Shown here: one piece after another, positions 11,710-23,159 of the stretch | How positions within the stretch are numbered: position 1 is the first letter of the stretch | Layout: each line of letters starts with the position of its first letter | From: Strigops habroptila | Taxonomy: Eukaryota > Chordata > Aves > Psittaciformes > Psittacidae | Assembly (NCBI RefSeq): GCF_004027225.2 | Contig: NC_044301.2 | Coordinates: forward strand, 25,484,210-25,548,209 | Direction: 5' to 3' | DNA length: 64,000 nucleotides | Translations under genes and position numbers: made by a program | The notes under the pieces: model-generated | The model's database searches: none | The model's input: the letters and a program-made list of their open reading frames with translations, nothing else | What the model was told of the DNA's origin: nothing

Positions 11710-13126
11710 CCTGATGTTTTCAAGACAGCACTGATGTGATGTGTTTACTTTGCAATTCTTGAAAGGAACATAAGCTTGTTCTTAATGTTCTTTCTTACCT
11801 GATTCTGTATTTTAACTGCATCTTACCTTAGGATCTCATATAATTTAGATTTTTCTGTACTCTTCTGCTTTGCTTGAGTTAAATTCACCATACCCGAGGC
11901 TGAGTAATGCCATGGACAGGGACACGTCACACTAAACCCTGACCACAACAGAGAACTCAGCTACTCCAACTCCCAGCACAGCAGCTACTCAAACCCTGAG
12001 CTCCATGTGTAACCTGGAAGCAAAGATCTGGCTTGACTTGAACGCAAGTTCTTCAAGGAGTAAGTTTAGCTACCTGGTGAGGTGATAGTAGAGATTAGGA
12101 CTGGACATCTACTGTATCTGATTTTTTTAGGTCTTCTAAGGGATTGCTTGTGAACCAAGCAAGCAGAGCAGTTGACTTCTGGCCTCCTGTGCTCAGAATA
12201 GAGGATTAACTCTTCATGTTAGTGTACATGTGAGACTGTGTTTTCCCAGCCTTTCTGGCAAAAATGTTGCCAAATTCTATATCCTCATAAAATGAAAGTC
12301 TCAATCTGTTCATGAATACTTTGTGAGCAACAAAAAGCAGAATTAATCAAGTCAATTACCTGCTTTGTGGTTTTTCACTCGACAGTAGGGAATGTAACAG
12401 CATTTGGCCCTCTAAATTCTGGTAGTAACACAAACTTGATTTTCAGTTCTTTTCAATATGTTCATTTCTTACAACTTCTACTGGAGCATAGGTTTTTCTA
12501 CCTCTGTGGGTTATAAGGTACAAACACTTGGGCAGTGTTTGTGTTGGAAAAAGCAGCCTGACCAGTCAGTCAGAAGTTGTATTTCCCTGCTCCTTCTGAA
12601 TGCAACAAAGCCTGGCTCTGTAGCATGTGTCCTGCCCATAATTCATGCTGAGGTTGTCTGAGCTAAAATGTGATGGTTCTGTTTCAGATACCTTCTATCT
12701 TGGAATAATATGTTGGTATACTGCAAAACTTTTCAGGAAGCTTTTACTCTTTATGTCTGTTTCCCCATGAGATTTTGGATGACAACATATTTCAGCTTTG
12801 GAGATGGACTTAAATCAGTGTAGTTTCATTGATTGCTTTGTTTTTTTGAAAGGATCAGATTTCCATGAAATGTGGTTCAAAACAAATAGCCAGCTTTGCA
12901 TCTACCCTAACTTAACATAGAAAGCCTTGTGGCACTTGATAAAGGAGAACTTGAATAGCCCTGTAAACATTTTGAAAACATAGCTGATGAAAACTAAGCC
13001 ATCACCATCTCTTAAGTAAACTCCAGTTGTCAAAGAATCCTTTTACTCTGTGAATTTTCCCCTTCCATACAAATTGAACCAATTGTGTAACTCTTTTCCA
13101 CCTCAAAACACAGTGATGTGTTTCAA
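11710..13126. other. Non-retroviral segment held between the LTR ends of copy C
   Basis: Mostly AT-rich sequence with no recognised gene. An exception is about 11930-12000, which matches the gag repeat region of the family (GCTACTCCAACTCCCAGCAC, then AGCAGCTACTCAAACCCTGA) in plus orientation, opposite to the LTRs. A short resemblance to the CR1 3' UTR (CAGGGACACGTCACACTAAACC) is seen near 11918. A near-identical direct repeat of about 20 bases lies near both ends (about 11711-11732 and 13114-13136). The longest open frame (12458-12661) is unremarkable. Confidence 0.5.
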
Positions 13127-13188
13127 GACAGCACTGCACCAGCTACTAAGAAGGAGAAAAAATGACTGCTACAGCTGAACCCAGGACA
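13127..13188 (-). repeat. ERVL-like LTR fragment (outer 5' end)
   Basis: ACAGCACTGCACCAGCTACT and onward to GCTGAACCCAGGACA is the first about 60 bases of the LTR in minus orientation. It ends exactly at the GACCT duplication, so it is the outer end of the 5' LTR of copy C. Confidence 0.85.
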
Positions 13189-13477
13189 GACCTTAAGATC
13201 ATCTAGTTCCAACCCCCCTGCCATGGGCAGGGACACCACACACTAAACCATGTCACCCAAGACTCCATCCAACCTTGCCTTGAACACTGCCAGGGATGGA
13301 GCATTCACAACTTCCTTGGGCAACCCATTCCAGTGCCTCACCACCCTCACAGTAAAGTTCTTCCTTATATCTAACCTAAACTTCCCCTGTTTAAGTTTGA
13401 ACCCATTACCCCTTGTCCTATCACTACAGTCCCTAATGAAGAGTCCCTCCCCAGCATCCTTGTAGGCCCCTCTTCTG
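13189..13477 (-). mobile_element. CR1 LINE 3' region (right half of the split copy)
   Basis: Continues the CR1 broken at 10749. The minus-strand frame 13243-13518 includes the CR1 C-terminal peptides [18 protein letters not shown] and [12 protein letters not shown]. It is truncated near 13477, where the match stops. Confidence 0.92.
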
Positions 13478-16400
13478 AAAAGAGACTCTGGGGAGATTAC
13501 ACTTTCCTTGGTTAGCATTGTTGTAGCTGACAGAACGCATAAAAGGCAAACCGCTTTTTCTCCAGCTTTCAGTCTGAGCCAACCAAATGCAGAAATTCTC
13601 AGACTCTTCTAATCTTGAATCCTGGTTTTTGAAGATTACAGAATAATTGTAGCTTTTGAGCACAGAATCGTTTTGTCACATAGTCCATTCTAGTTCACGT
13701 AAACGCTACTGGTGCCCTAAATACCATTAATAAAAAAAATTTGTTCTTTGCATTGTAGACGTCAGCCTGATTAAAAATGATTGCATATTGTTAGCATTAA
13801 TGCACATTTCATTATGAAGAAATGATCCCTGAAGGCACCTTACACTTACCTTCTCATCAAAAAATAATTTATACCTGGAAACGTATTTTTTTCTTCCCTC
13901 TTGAGCTGTTATTATAGACCCCTGCAAGGATTCCTGGGCCCTGCTGCATTAAACACTTGTACAAAAAGACAATCTCTGCACTGAAGAGCTTACAGAATCT
14001 TTCATTTTATTTTTAGACAACAGCACAGAGTGACTCGAAAGCACAAGTAACAAGGTGATTTTGATCATGATAAGCACCATTTAATCACTGTAAAGGCTTT
14101 ATAGATATCACAGCTAATGAGAGTTTCAAAAGGATGGACTTGAGAGGAAGAAAGGTGACCTCAAGGGATATTTAGAGGCAGCTTCTTCTTAATGCAAGGG
14201 AAGGTAAAACAAAAGAGGCTTGTTAGAAAGCTTAAGAAATAAACAACCAAGACACTTTGACTGCTCATTTGTAGTTCAGAATAAAAACTAACAGAAAGTG
14301 AGGCAATAGATAAGGCAGAGCAGACCACAACTGAACAGCTTTGTTTGGAAGTAGCTGTAAAGATCCTGTCACAAGTATACTTAAAGAGGAGTACAGGGAA
14401 ACCATGCAGGGTGGCTAACTCAAGAATCAAGCGAATGACCTTAGCAGCAGAGTTCTGTACTGCTGTTAACTGCAAAAAATTGGATTCAAGGTTCATAGAG
14501 GAGGGTTTTTTTCTCAGCGTGAGGGAGAAGTCCAGGATTTGAAAGCTTTTTTGGTGATTCTGTTTCTGGTTTTGCTCCAGCTCAGTGCAAGATACTGTGA
14601 CAAGCTATTAGAGGCAAGAGCATTTAACATTGCCCAAGAGTTCAATGCTTAAGAAAAACCAAGCATTTATTTCATTAACAGTGGCACTCAAGCTACACCT
14701 ATACTATCCTTCAACCCTGGCTCCTCAGTTCTTATAAAACCCCCTGACTTTAAAAGTCACCTAGAAAATAAAGGTCTATAAAGGTCAGGACCACCCAAGT
14801 ACCAAAAAGATACTTCACATACTGGGACAGAAGAAAAGCCAGAGTTGGACATGCAGTGTAATCTGGCCCAAGTCCACAAATAATACAGACACCTGAGCTG
14901 GCATCAATTGAAGCTAAAGCAGCCATATGGTGTGGCTCAGCCCTGTGTGGACACAATAGGACACAACGAAATTGCATTTCATTAACACAGCACTGGGGGT
15001 AAGCTAACCACCTCTGCCTCCCCCATGTTCTGGTACCTTCCTAACAGTCCACCACATCCACTGCTAGCTCAGTAATTCTGTACCGCACTCCATGGCTCTA
15101 TGTTATGCACCAACAAGCAATCGTGTTCAACAGTAACTGCAGCCATCTGTTTCCCTTTTCCAGACCCCCAATGAAAACATTTCTGACATCAGCACTGTCT
15201 CCATAGCACCTAGAACACTTAAGTGATTTTTTTCTGGTTTTAAAGCAAACCAGAGCAGAAAATTTGACAGATTTAAATGCAAGTTGACATTTAATAATTC
15301 AATAAACTAATCCAAACAGCAAGGAGTAACTGAACTATGTGCAAGTCCATTTTTCATATGTTCACAGAAATTTTGACTCAGCCAGTGTGAACCTCTGCAG
15401 CCACCAGAAAAGATTGTTTTGCTCTTCTTCCTTCCTGCTATATGCATTTTCACACTGACACAGGCACCTCAAGCAGCCCTGTACAGTCAACTAAACCAAG
15501 GAATCGACGCAGCTAAAAACTGTGTGTAGCAGCACTGCTTTACATCATCTTGAAACTGAGCATGCATCTGCATCACCAAAGTACTATATTGTATCACAGC
15601 ATGTCACACCACAGCTGACAACTTTGAAATCTTTATATGACTATTTGCAGATAAACTGGTAAAGAGGGCAAAAAGAGTAGCTAAATGAAACTCGTTATTA
15701 CTTGCAATTCTATCAGTCAGCAGCCTTACTATTCGTACTGTACTGGATCCCTTCCTCTGTCAGAAGTACCTTAAGTTTGATACACCTCCTCTGAAATAAA
15801 GTGCAGCTTTTGCTTCTGTCATTTTTCTTAGATTTCATTCTTTACTGAACTAACAAAAGTTACTTCCTTGCTGCTCAGGTTGATTACATTTTCTCTGGCC
15901 ACCAGTCCTCTGTGGGGCTGTTTTTTCTTCAAAATGGAAATACACCTACTTTGAAGCAGTATTAAATCATTTGATAATATATATGTAATTTTTATGGACT
16001 CTGCCCCCTATTGACAGTTATTATCCCTCTGCTTCCTCTAATCCTTTTAGTTTAGTGTGGAAAATTCAGAACAGCCTCACTGAAGTGTTCCTACAGCAGG
16101 CAGGAGTTTCTCTAACAAAGGTATCCTGTAAGATCCTGTAACAGTCAGTCTCACAAAATTCTACTCACAAGAGAAAGGACATTTTGGAAAGGCACACAAA
16201 GTTAGTTTCTAATATCTTAAATGACAGAAGATGGTTACATTGATTTTATACCTATGCTAGTAAATATTTGTTTTCTGGAGCACAAATAAGTCATTTGATA
16301 CTAAGTATTTGATTTTCAAAACTGAAAGCACATTAAACACTAAAGCAGAAAATACACTTCCATGTTAGATATTTTTAAGTGTAGCTTAGATGTTATTCTC

Positions 16401-18962
16401 ACAAATTAAACAAACATCCTCATACCAAACGGCTTGACCTTGTTTCAGTACAAGTGTTATGCAGTACATAGAACTACAGAAATTGCAGATCTCTGCATCT
16501 GAGAAAAATTCCAGTCTGTAGCCTGGATAAGCAGATGATGGCACAGTAACATTTAGCACTAACACTTCCTGGGGACTCTTTCAAAGTAGCCATTTATGAA
16601 AAATGGCCTTTCAATAGATATCAGTGTAGTAGATAATTTTGTCTTCCTTTTGCCTCATTTAAAATTTTTGCTACACTGCTCTGGGTGTGTACCCTTCATT
16701 ACTAGGCCATTTCTTACCTTCATGCCTCTAATTGAAGAGTAATAATGCCATAATGGGCTCAATATGTCAGCGAGATGCGAGCCGAATCAGATTCACTGCA
16801 TTAGCCTCACCAAATTAAATATTCATTTGCAGAAGGACATACAAGGGATACACATGTAAAACAGAGCTAAGTGATCCCCCCCCAAAAGCATGACAAAGGA
16901 AGCTGAATCTCATTATAAGCACATGATATATTCTTTGTCCAAAATGAGGCTTGTGACTGCTGTGAGATTTCTCTAGCCTTCTGTGATAGGTTTTTGGTTG
17001 GTTGTTTTTTTTTTTAAATTTTGAGCATCTTCAGCCTTTGTCATGAAAAAAGAAAGATTTATAAACATACCCCTTCTCAACCTTATGTATTTATCACTGT
17101 GACAACTGTGTACATAGCATAAAAGACAGAAATATAGTGAACTAATGGTGTGTCTGGAAAAATAGCTTTCCCTGATCTACAGAGTCCATACAGGCTATGC
17201 GTTGCAATTTTAGTGTTCAAGTTCTGCGTTAAATTAAAACAAAACCAAAACCAAGATGAAACCTTAGCAACTGCTACATGAAATTGATATCAACAATTTT
17301 AGAAACTATGTCACTCTGACTTCAAAGCCCATATTACATGGGCTTTTTAGCATGTATGTATATAACACTAGAAGGATAACTGAAACTCCAGAAGTCTGTG
17401 TCCACACTAACGAGAATATTTCTCAAAGCCCAATCAAAATCTTTTACATTAAACTTGCTTGCATTTGACACCAACAAAACAGAATAATGTCCTATCATCA
17501 CAGCTACATTGCAAGTAAAATACTGTCTCCATTCAACCACATAGTCTCTGAAGCAAAACGGAAGGACCTGTACCTGGAGCTCACAGAGTGGTGACAGTGC
17601 TTATGGGCAGTTCTACTCATGCAAGTTCTTTCCATCTGTACAATCACCACACTCTCCTAACTTACTAAGTTTTATAAAGCCTAGAATTTGTTCCAGCTAA
17701 CACTGAAAACAGCATGATGTCCTAAGTTTCCAGTTCAATTTTATGAAAGGTCAGTAAAGCAGTTAACAACAATTCATCTCTTTTCCCTTATCACCTTTAT
17801 TTGAATGTTTCTGAATCTTACTGCTCTGAAAGTTATTGACTTAAATTTAGCCATTTTGAGTTTATTTTCATTTGTTTATGAGGCTTACACAGCTATTCTA
17901 TAAGTGCAACACTAGCATATAGACAGGTATCCCATGCTTCCTATGCAAGAATTAAAGTATTAGAGGCTGCTTAATCTGGATTAAAGTTCATATTTAATCT
18001 GTGCAAGCACAGCACAAAAGTACAATGCATGTAAAAAATACAGCTCTGTTTTGATTTGTTTTGTCTTTTACTTTTTCACTCAAAAGTTCACAGAAAATTA
18101 CTGGTTTGTTTCTTCAGATGCAACAATTAATAATTCATTTCCCCTGGGTTTATGGTGGCATCAAGTGATAGAGATTGTGTATAAGAAGTTTTGTCCAAAG
18201 GCATACTAAATTATTATAAAACGGCCATGTTAGTATCTCCTGCATTTAAAACAGATGATTTACTTTGCCCTTAACAAACCATTTTCTATCAAATAAAGTT
18301 GATCAATATTTGTTTTTCAGCTTCTATGGAAGCAGGACTAGTAAAATTTTCTGAGGAATCTTGCACTACGTTCCCACTTGGCAAAACAGGCACAACATGC
18401 ACAGGTTCTAATCACCAACAAGACATCACAAAGTTTGTGGGACTGCAAACTAAGAAAGAAAAAAAATATACCTAAGATGAAGGAAACTAGCAGCACAGAA
18501 ATTACCACCAAATCTATTTACAAAAACTTTGCATATTCATAATTATAATTTGTGTCCTGATGAGAATATAAGAAATCCTTATACAAAAGTCACATAACTA
18601 TAGTAAGTACTTCTCATAAGTGCAAACTAATGTCCAACCATGTAAAATGTATTTAAATATTCAATATCATAGTGATGTTTAAAGGACCAATGACAAGGCC
18701 AAAACGTTACACAAATGGACAACTAAATTAATTTAAAATTAAATAAACTATTCAAAAACAACTAAAAATCTTCTACAGTGCCTGAATCTGCAATATCATC
18801 ACATAACTAGCCAGAAAGACTACTTGAAAAAAATATTACTACCCTGTAATAGTTCTGCCAGTAAAGAAATGGACAATTGAAACAAGTTTTTTTAATACAA
18901 AACATTAATTTTGTTTGTACTGCAACTATTTTAGTGCAGGACTCAGCACTGCTAATTCAAAC
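13478..18962. other. AT-rich host sequence without a recognisable gene
   Basis: About 5.5 kb with no supported exon, RNA gene or young repeat. The minus frame 14161-14496 has a phrase (LQLTAVQNSAAKVI) that faintly resembles the C-terminal part of LINE reverse transcriptases, too weak to call. Sequence around 16735-16850 has a higher-complexity look than its surroundings and may be a conserved noncoding element. Confidence 0.55.
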
Positions 18963-19306
18963 TGTCCTGGGTTCAGCTATATCAGTTATTTTTCTCCTTC
19001 CTAGCAGCTGGTGCAGTGCTGTGTTTTCGACTTTAGTCTGAGAACAGTGCTGATAACACACCAATGTTTTAGTTGTTGCTAAGTAATGCTTACTCCGATC
19101 AAGGACTTCTTCAGTCTCATGCTCTGCCAGTGAGGAGGGGCACAGGAAGCTGGAAAGAAGCAGAGACAGGACACCTGACCCAAACTAGCCAAATGGGTAT
19201 TCCATACCACAGCACGTCATGCCCAGTATAAAAACTGACGGGAGTTACCTGGAAGGGCCAGATCGCTCCTCAGGTCAGGCTGGGTATCGGTCAGCAAGTG
19301 GTGATC
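18963..19306 (+). repeat. ERVL-like LTR fragment in opposite orientation to its neighbour
   Basis: First about 344 bp of the LTR (TGTCCTGGG onward), cut near GTCAGCAAGTGGTGA and joined to RNase H sequence of a minus-strand copy. A normal provirus would have a minus-strand 3' LTR here. No direct repeat pairs its left flank (TTCAAAC) with the right flank after 23159 (GCTGCAT). Confidence 0.88.
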
Positions 19307-19308
19307 AA

Positions 19309-21445
19309 CAGGTGGTGCCACAATGCAGGAGCCCAGATGGGTTTACCCCTGCGTTGCCAGTTGCTCTGCTTCCATTGGTACAACCACCCCCACAGGGCAT
19401 TAGCCACCATCCATGAGTCAGTATAGAGATCAAGTACTGGCCATTTTTCTCGTTCAGCAATGACCCAGGCCGGCTGGATGGCTTTCACCTCTGCAAAGTG
19501 ACTCAATTCACCCTCTCCTTCAGCAGTTTCTGCACCTTGTCCCAGGAGACTCCACACAGCTGCCTTCCATCTCCAATGCTTTCCCACAATATGGCAGGAC
19601 CCATCAGTAAACAAGGCATATTCCTTTTCACTTTCTGACAGTGCACTATATGGTGGGGCCTCTTCAGCATGCATCACCTCCTCTTCTGGTGACATTCCAA
19701 AATCTTTGCCCTCTGTCCAGTCCATGATGACTTCTAGAATTCCTGGATGACTGGGACTTCCTATTCGAGATTACTGTGTAATTAGTGCAGCCCACTTACT
19801 CCATGTAGCATCGGTCACATGATGTATAGAGGAGACCCTGCCTTTGAACATTCAGTCCAGCACGGGCAATTGGGGTGCCAGGAGAAGCTGTGCTTCAGTT
19901 CCAATCTCTTCTGAAGCAGCTCGAACCCCTTCATAGGCTGCCAGTATCTCTTTTTCAGTGGGAGTATAGCTGGCCTTGGATCCTCTGTAATCCCGACTCC
20001 AAAAGTCTCCCCTGGAGCTTTCTGCCAGAGGCTCCAGGTAGGACCATTCTCCCCAGCTGCGGTGTAAAGCACATTTTTCACATCTGGCCTGGTCTGGACT
20101 GGTCCAAGGGCTACTGCATGAACTATCTCTCATTTAATTTGTTCAAAGGCTTGTTGTTGCTTAGGGCCCCATTTGAAATCATTCTTTTTCCGGGTCACGT
20201 GGTAGAGAGGGCTTACAATCAGACTGTAATTTGGGATGTGCATTCTCCAGAACCCCACAACACCTAAGAAAGCTTGTGTTTCTTTCTTGTTACTTGGTGG
20301 AGACATTGCTGTTATCTTGTTGATCACATCTATGGGGATCTGGCGACGTCCATCTTGCCATTTAATTCCCAAAAATCGAATCTCCTGTGCAGGTCCCTTG
20401 ACCTTACTCCGTTTTCTGGCAAAACCGGCCTTCAGCAGGATTTGGATTACTCTCCTCCCTTTCTCAAAAACTTCTTCCACTGTATCACCCCACACGATGA
20501 TGTCATCAATGTATTGCAGGTGTTCTGGAGCTTGCCCCTGTTCCAGTGCAGTCTGGATCAATCCATGGCAGATGGTAGGGCTGTGTTTCCACCCCTGGGG
20601 CAGTCGGTTCCAAGTGTACAGGATGCCCCTCCAGGTGAAAGCGAACCATGGCCTGCACTCTGCTGCCAAAGGGATTGAGAAAAATGCATTAGCAGTATCA
20701 CTTGTGGCATCCCACTTGGCTGCCTTTGACTCCAGTTCATATTGAAGTTCTAGCACGTCCGGTATGGCAGCACTCAATGGTGGTGTGACTTCATTCAGGC
20801 CATGATAGTCTACTGTTAGTCTCCTCTCTCCATTAGACATTTGCACTGGCCATATGGGGCTATTAAAGGGTGAGCGGGTCCTGCTGATCACTCCTTGGCT
20901 CTCCAGTCTACGGATCAGCTTATGGATGGGAATCAGGGAGTCTCGGTTGGTGCGATATTGCTGCCAGTGCACTGCTGCGGTTGCGATTGGCACTTGTTCT
21001 TCGATCCTCAGCAACCCCACAACAGAAGGATCCTCTGAGAGACCGGGCAAGCTGGACAGCTGCTTCATTTCCTCTTTCTCCAAGGCAGCGATACCAAAAG
21101 CCCATTGGTACCCTTTTGGGTCTTTCAAGTACCCTCTCATGAGACAGTCTACGCCAAGGATGCATGGAGCCCCTGGACCAGTCACAATGGGGTGCTTTTG
21201 CCACTTCCTCCCAGTCAGGCTGATTTCAGCCTCCAGTACAGTTAACTCTTGGGATCCTCCTGTCACTCCAGAAATATCAATGGGTTCCACCCATTGATAC
21301 TTCGTATGCATCAGGGTACTCTGTGCACTGATATCTACTAGAGCCTTATACTTCTGCGGGATTGATGTGCCAGGCCACCTGATCCACACAGTCCAGTAAA
21401 CCCGATTGTCCCCCTCTTCCACCTGGCTGGAGGTAGCGCCCCTCT
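19309..21445 (-). pseudogene. ERVL-like pro-pol: protease, RT, RNase H (copy D, broken)
   Basis: The frame 21422-20130 (430 codons) runs from the protease into RT. The protease triad that is normally DTG or DSG reads DIS (ALVDISAQSTLM). RT motifs: NSPIWPVQMSNGERRLTVDY, TANAFFSIPLA (first Asp), LPQGWKHSP and the intact catalytic YIDD. A frameshift at about 20130 leads to the RT connection region (TPTEKEILAAYEGVRAA), with a stop near 19855. RNase H follows at 19725-19309 (FTDGSCH, YTDSWMVANALWG). The integrase is absent; the sequence is cut at 19309 against an inverted LTR. Confidence 0.9.
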
Positions 21446-22508
21446 AATAGTGATCATAACATTCTCCATTTATGTCTTGTAGAAAGGGATTAGTATTCGT
21501 TATCAAAGGAAGTGGAGTAAAATCAGCTCTTCCACTCCATCTGGGAAACTGCTCACCAGAGACTGGAGCAACAACTTTCTTTAGGAGGATCATCCTTGAA
21601 CTTTATTTCCCTTTTCAATTCTTGCACCCATTTCTCCAGAACTGAGGCAGGTTTTCCATCCCACTTTCTCATGTCTTCTCCATGATCCGGCAGGTAAAAC
21701 CATAGGGTGGCCCGTGGCGTACACCTTCTATATCTTCTCTCTCAGGCAGTAGCATGCCTTCTATTAATAGTGGAGACATGGGTTGGTACATGTGGGGAGC
21801 AGGATAGATTAGATAGATCATCTTTCAATTCTTTGAACTCCTGGGACAGTTTTTCCACAGCTGAAATGATGGAAGGGGTGAGGTTGTCTTCAAACTCTTG
21901 GAGTTGATGACTTACTTCATCCACTGTTGGTGGTGCTGCCTCGCTCCAGGTCACTGATGGCAATGAGTGGGCCTATGATGATGGCGCACTCCGTTAAAGT
22001 TTCTGCCACATGGGTCATGTACGTTCGACTTCATCTGGATCTACAGGTCCATTCCCGACATCCAGCCTATGATAGATTATCTCTAGAATGGTTGATTCCC
22101 TCAGGGACTGGATGCCTCTCTATCGTGGTCCACTTGCCTGAGCAACACACAACATCATCCTTGTAGGGAAACCTTTCCTTCACAGCTGCCAAGAGCCGCC
22201 TCTAAAGGCTGAGGGCTCATTTCTATTTTACAATCGCTTTGTCAATTCCCCCTTCCCCAGCAAGTGATCCCAGCTGCTTGGCTTCCCTACCTTCTAGTTC
22301 CTGACCATCGGCCCCATTGTCCTAACATTAGAGCAACCAGGTGACGATGTGCTCCCCTGGAAGAGGGGTGAACTCTTTTTGCATATTCCGCAGCTCGGTC
22401 GAGGTCCAGGATCTAGAAGTTACCTCTTCCTCTCATTTCTGTAGTAACAATTCTCGTTCAGATGGTGTCCCCTCTAGTGCGCACACCGGGCCTTCCATTT
22501 TCTTCACT
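21446..22508 (-). pseudogene. ERVL-like gag C-terminal part (copy D, broken)
   Basis: Minus-strand homologue of 2950-3596. It includes the frame 21963-21742 (SAVEKLSQEFKELKDDLSN, STINRR) and, in another frame, the MRKWDGKP segment near 21650. The N-terminal half and the leader are missing: at 22508 gag is joined straight to the tRNA-Lys copy. Gag is inferred from position before the protease. No Cys-His box was seen. Confidence 0.7.
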
Positions 22509-22584
22509 TCCTGGCTAGCTCAGTCAGTAGAGCATGAGACTCTTAATCTTAGGGTCGTGGGTTCGTGCCCCATGTTGGGCACCA
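22509..22584 (+). tRNA. Retro-copied full-length tRNA-Lys(CUU) with CCA, contiguous with the retroviral primer site
   Basis: 76 bases that fold as a tRNA: acceptor 1-7/66-72 (1:72 mispaired), D stem GCTC/GAGC, anticodon stem TGAGA/TCTTA with loop CTCTTAA (anticodon CTT at 22542-22544), T stem GTGGG/CCCAT, discriminator A73 and CCA. Bird nuclear tRNA genes do not encode CCA, so this derives from a mature tRNA. The last 18 bases (22567-22584) are the primer-binding site of the minus-strand provirus, 8 bases from its 5' LTR. Against vertebrate tRNA-Lys(CUU) the changes are mostly C-to-T or G-to-A at former CpG sites, plus A58 to T in the T loop (22566). It is a reverse-transcription product, not a tRNA gene. 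Confidence 0.9.
22567..22584 (-). promoter_or_regulatory. Primer-binding site, tRNA-Lys(1,2) type (copy D)
   Basis: Minus-strand reading is TGGTGCCCAACATGGGGC, complementary to the 3' 18 bases of tRNA-Lys. The spacer to the LTR is 8 bases (GTTCTTTT), as in the other copies. Confidence 0.9.
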
Positions 22585-22592
22585 AAAAGAAC

Positions 22593-23159
22593 AGTGGTGG
22601 TTTAAGTCCAGCTAGCAACTCAGAACCACACAGTCGCTCACTCACTCCCCTTCTTCACCCCCCATTCCCAGAGGGATGGAGAGGAGAATCAAAAGAATGT
22701 AAATCCCATGGGTTGAGATAAGAACAGTCCAGTAACTAAGGTATATTACAAAACCACTACTACTACCACCAATATTAATAATGATAAGGGAAATAACAAG
22801 GGGAGAGAATACAATTGCTCACTACCTGCCGACTGATACCCAGCCTGACCCAAGCAGCGATCTGGCCCTTCCAGGTAACTCCCCCCAGTTTATATCCTGG
22901 GCATGATGTGCTGTGGTATGGAATACCCATTTGGCCGGTTTGGGTCAGGTGTCCTGTCTCTGCTTCCTCCCGGCTTATTGTGCCCCTCCTCCCTGGCAGA
23001 GCATGAGACTAAAAAAGTCCTTGGTCGGAGTAAACATTACTTAGCAATAACTAAAAACATTGGTGTGTTATCAGCGTTGTTCTCAGACTAAAGTTGAAAA
23101 CAGCTCTTCACCAGCTACTAAGAAGGAGAAAAATGACTGCTATAGCTGAACCCAGGGCA
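22593..23159 (-). repeat. ERVL-like LTR (5' LTR of copy D)
   Basis: 567 bp, minus orientation, inner end AGTGGTGGTTTAAG and outer end AACCCAGGGCA (family end CCCAGGACA with one change). It sits next to the primer site, so it is the 5' LTR. Confidence 0.92.

Larger units (their letters stand above)
10750..13188 (-). mobile_element. Rearranged ERVL-like insertion inside CR1 (copy C)
   Basis: Bounded by direct repeats GACCT (10745-10749 and 13189-13193), the two ends being TGTCGTGG and CCCAGGACA, the correct LTR termini for a minus-strand provirus. It holds a full 3' LTR (10750-11316), 3' internal tail (11317-11564), an inverted piece of that same tail (11565-11709), about 1.4 kb of mostly non-retroviral sequence (11710-13126) and only the first about 60 bp of the 5' LTR (13127-13188). 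No pol is left. Confidence 0.82.

Noticed and set aside
14161..14496. Minus-strand frame with LQLTAVQNSAAKVI, resembling LINE RT C-termini
   Set aside because: The likeness covers only about 14 residues; the rest shows no RT motif. It may be an ancient LINE scrap but cannot be supported.
22509..22584. A functional nuclear tRNA-Lys gene
   Set aside because: CCA is present in the DNA, it abuts an LTR at primer-site spacing, position 1:72 is mispaired, A58 in the B box is changed, and no T-run terminator follows the CCA.
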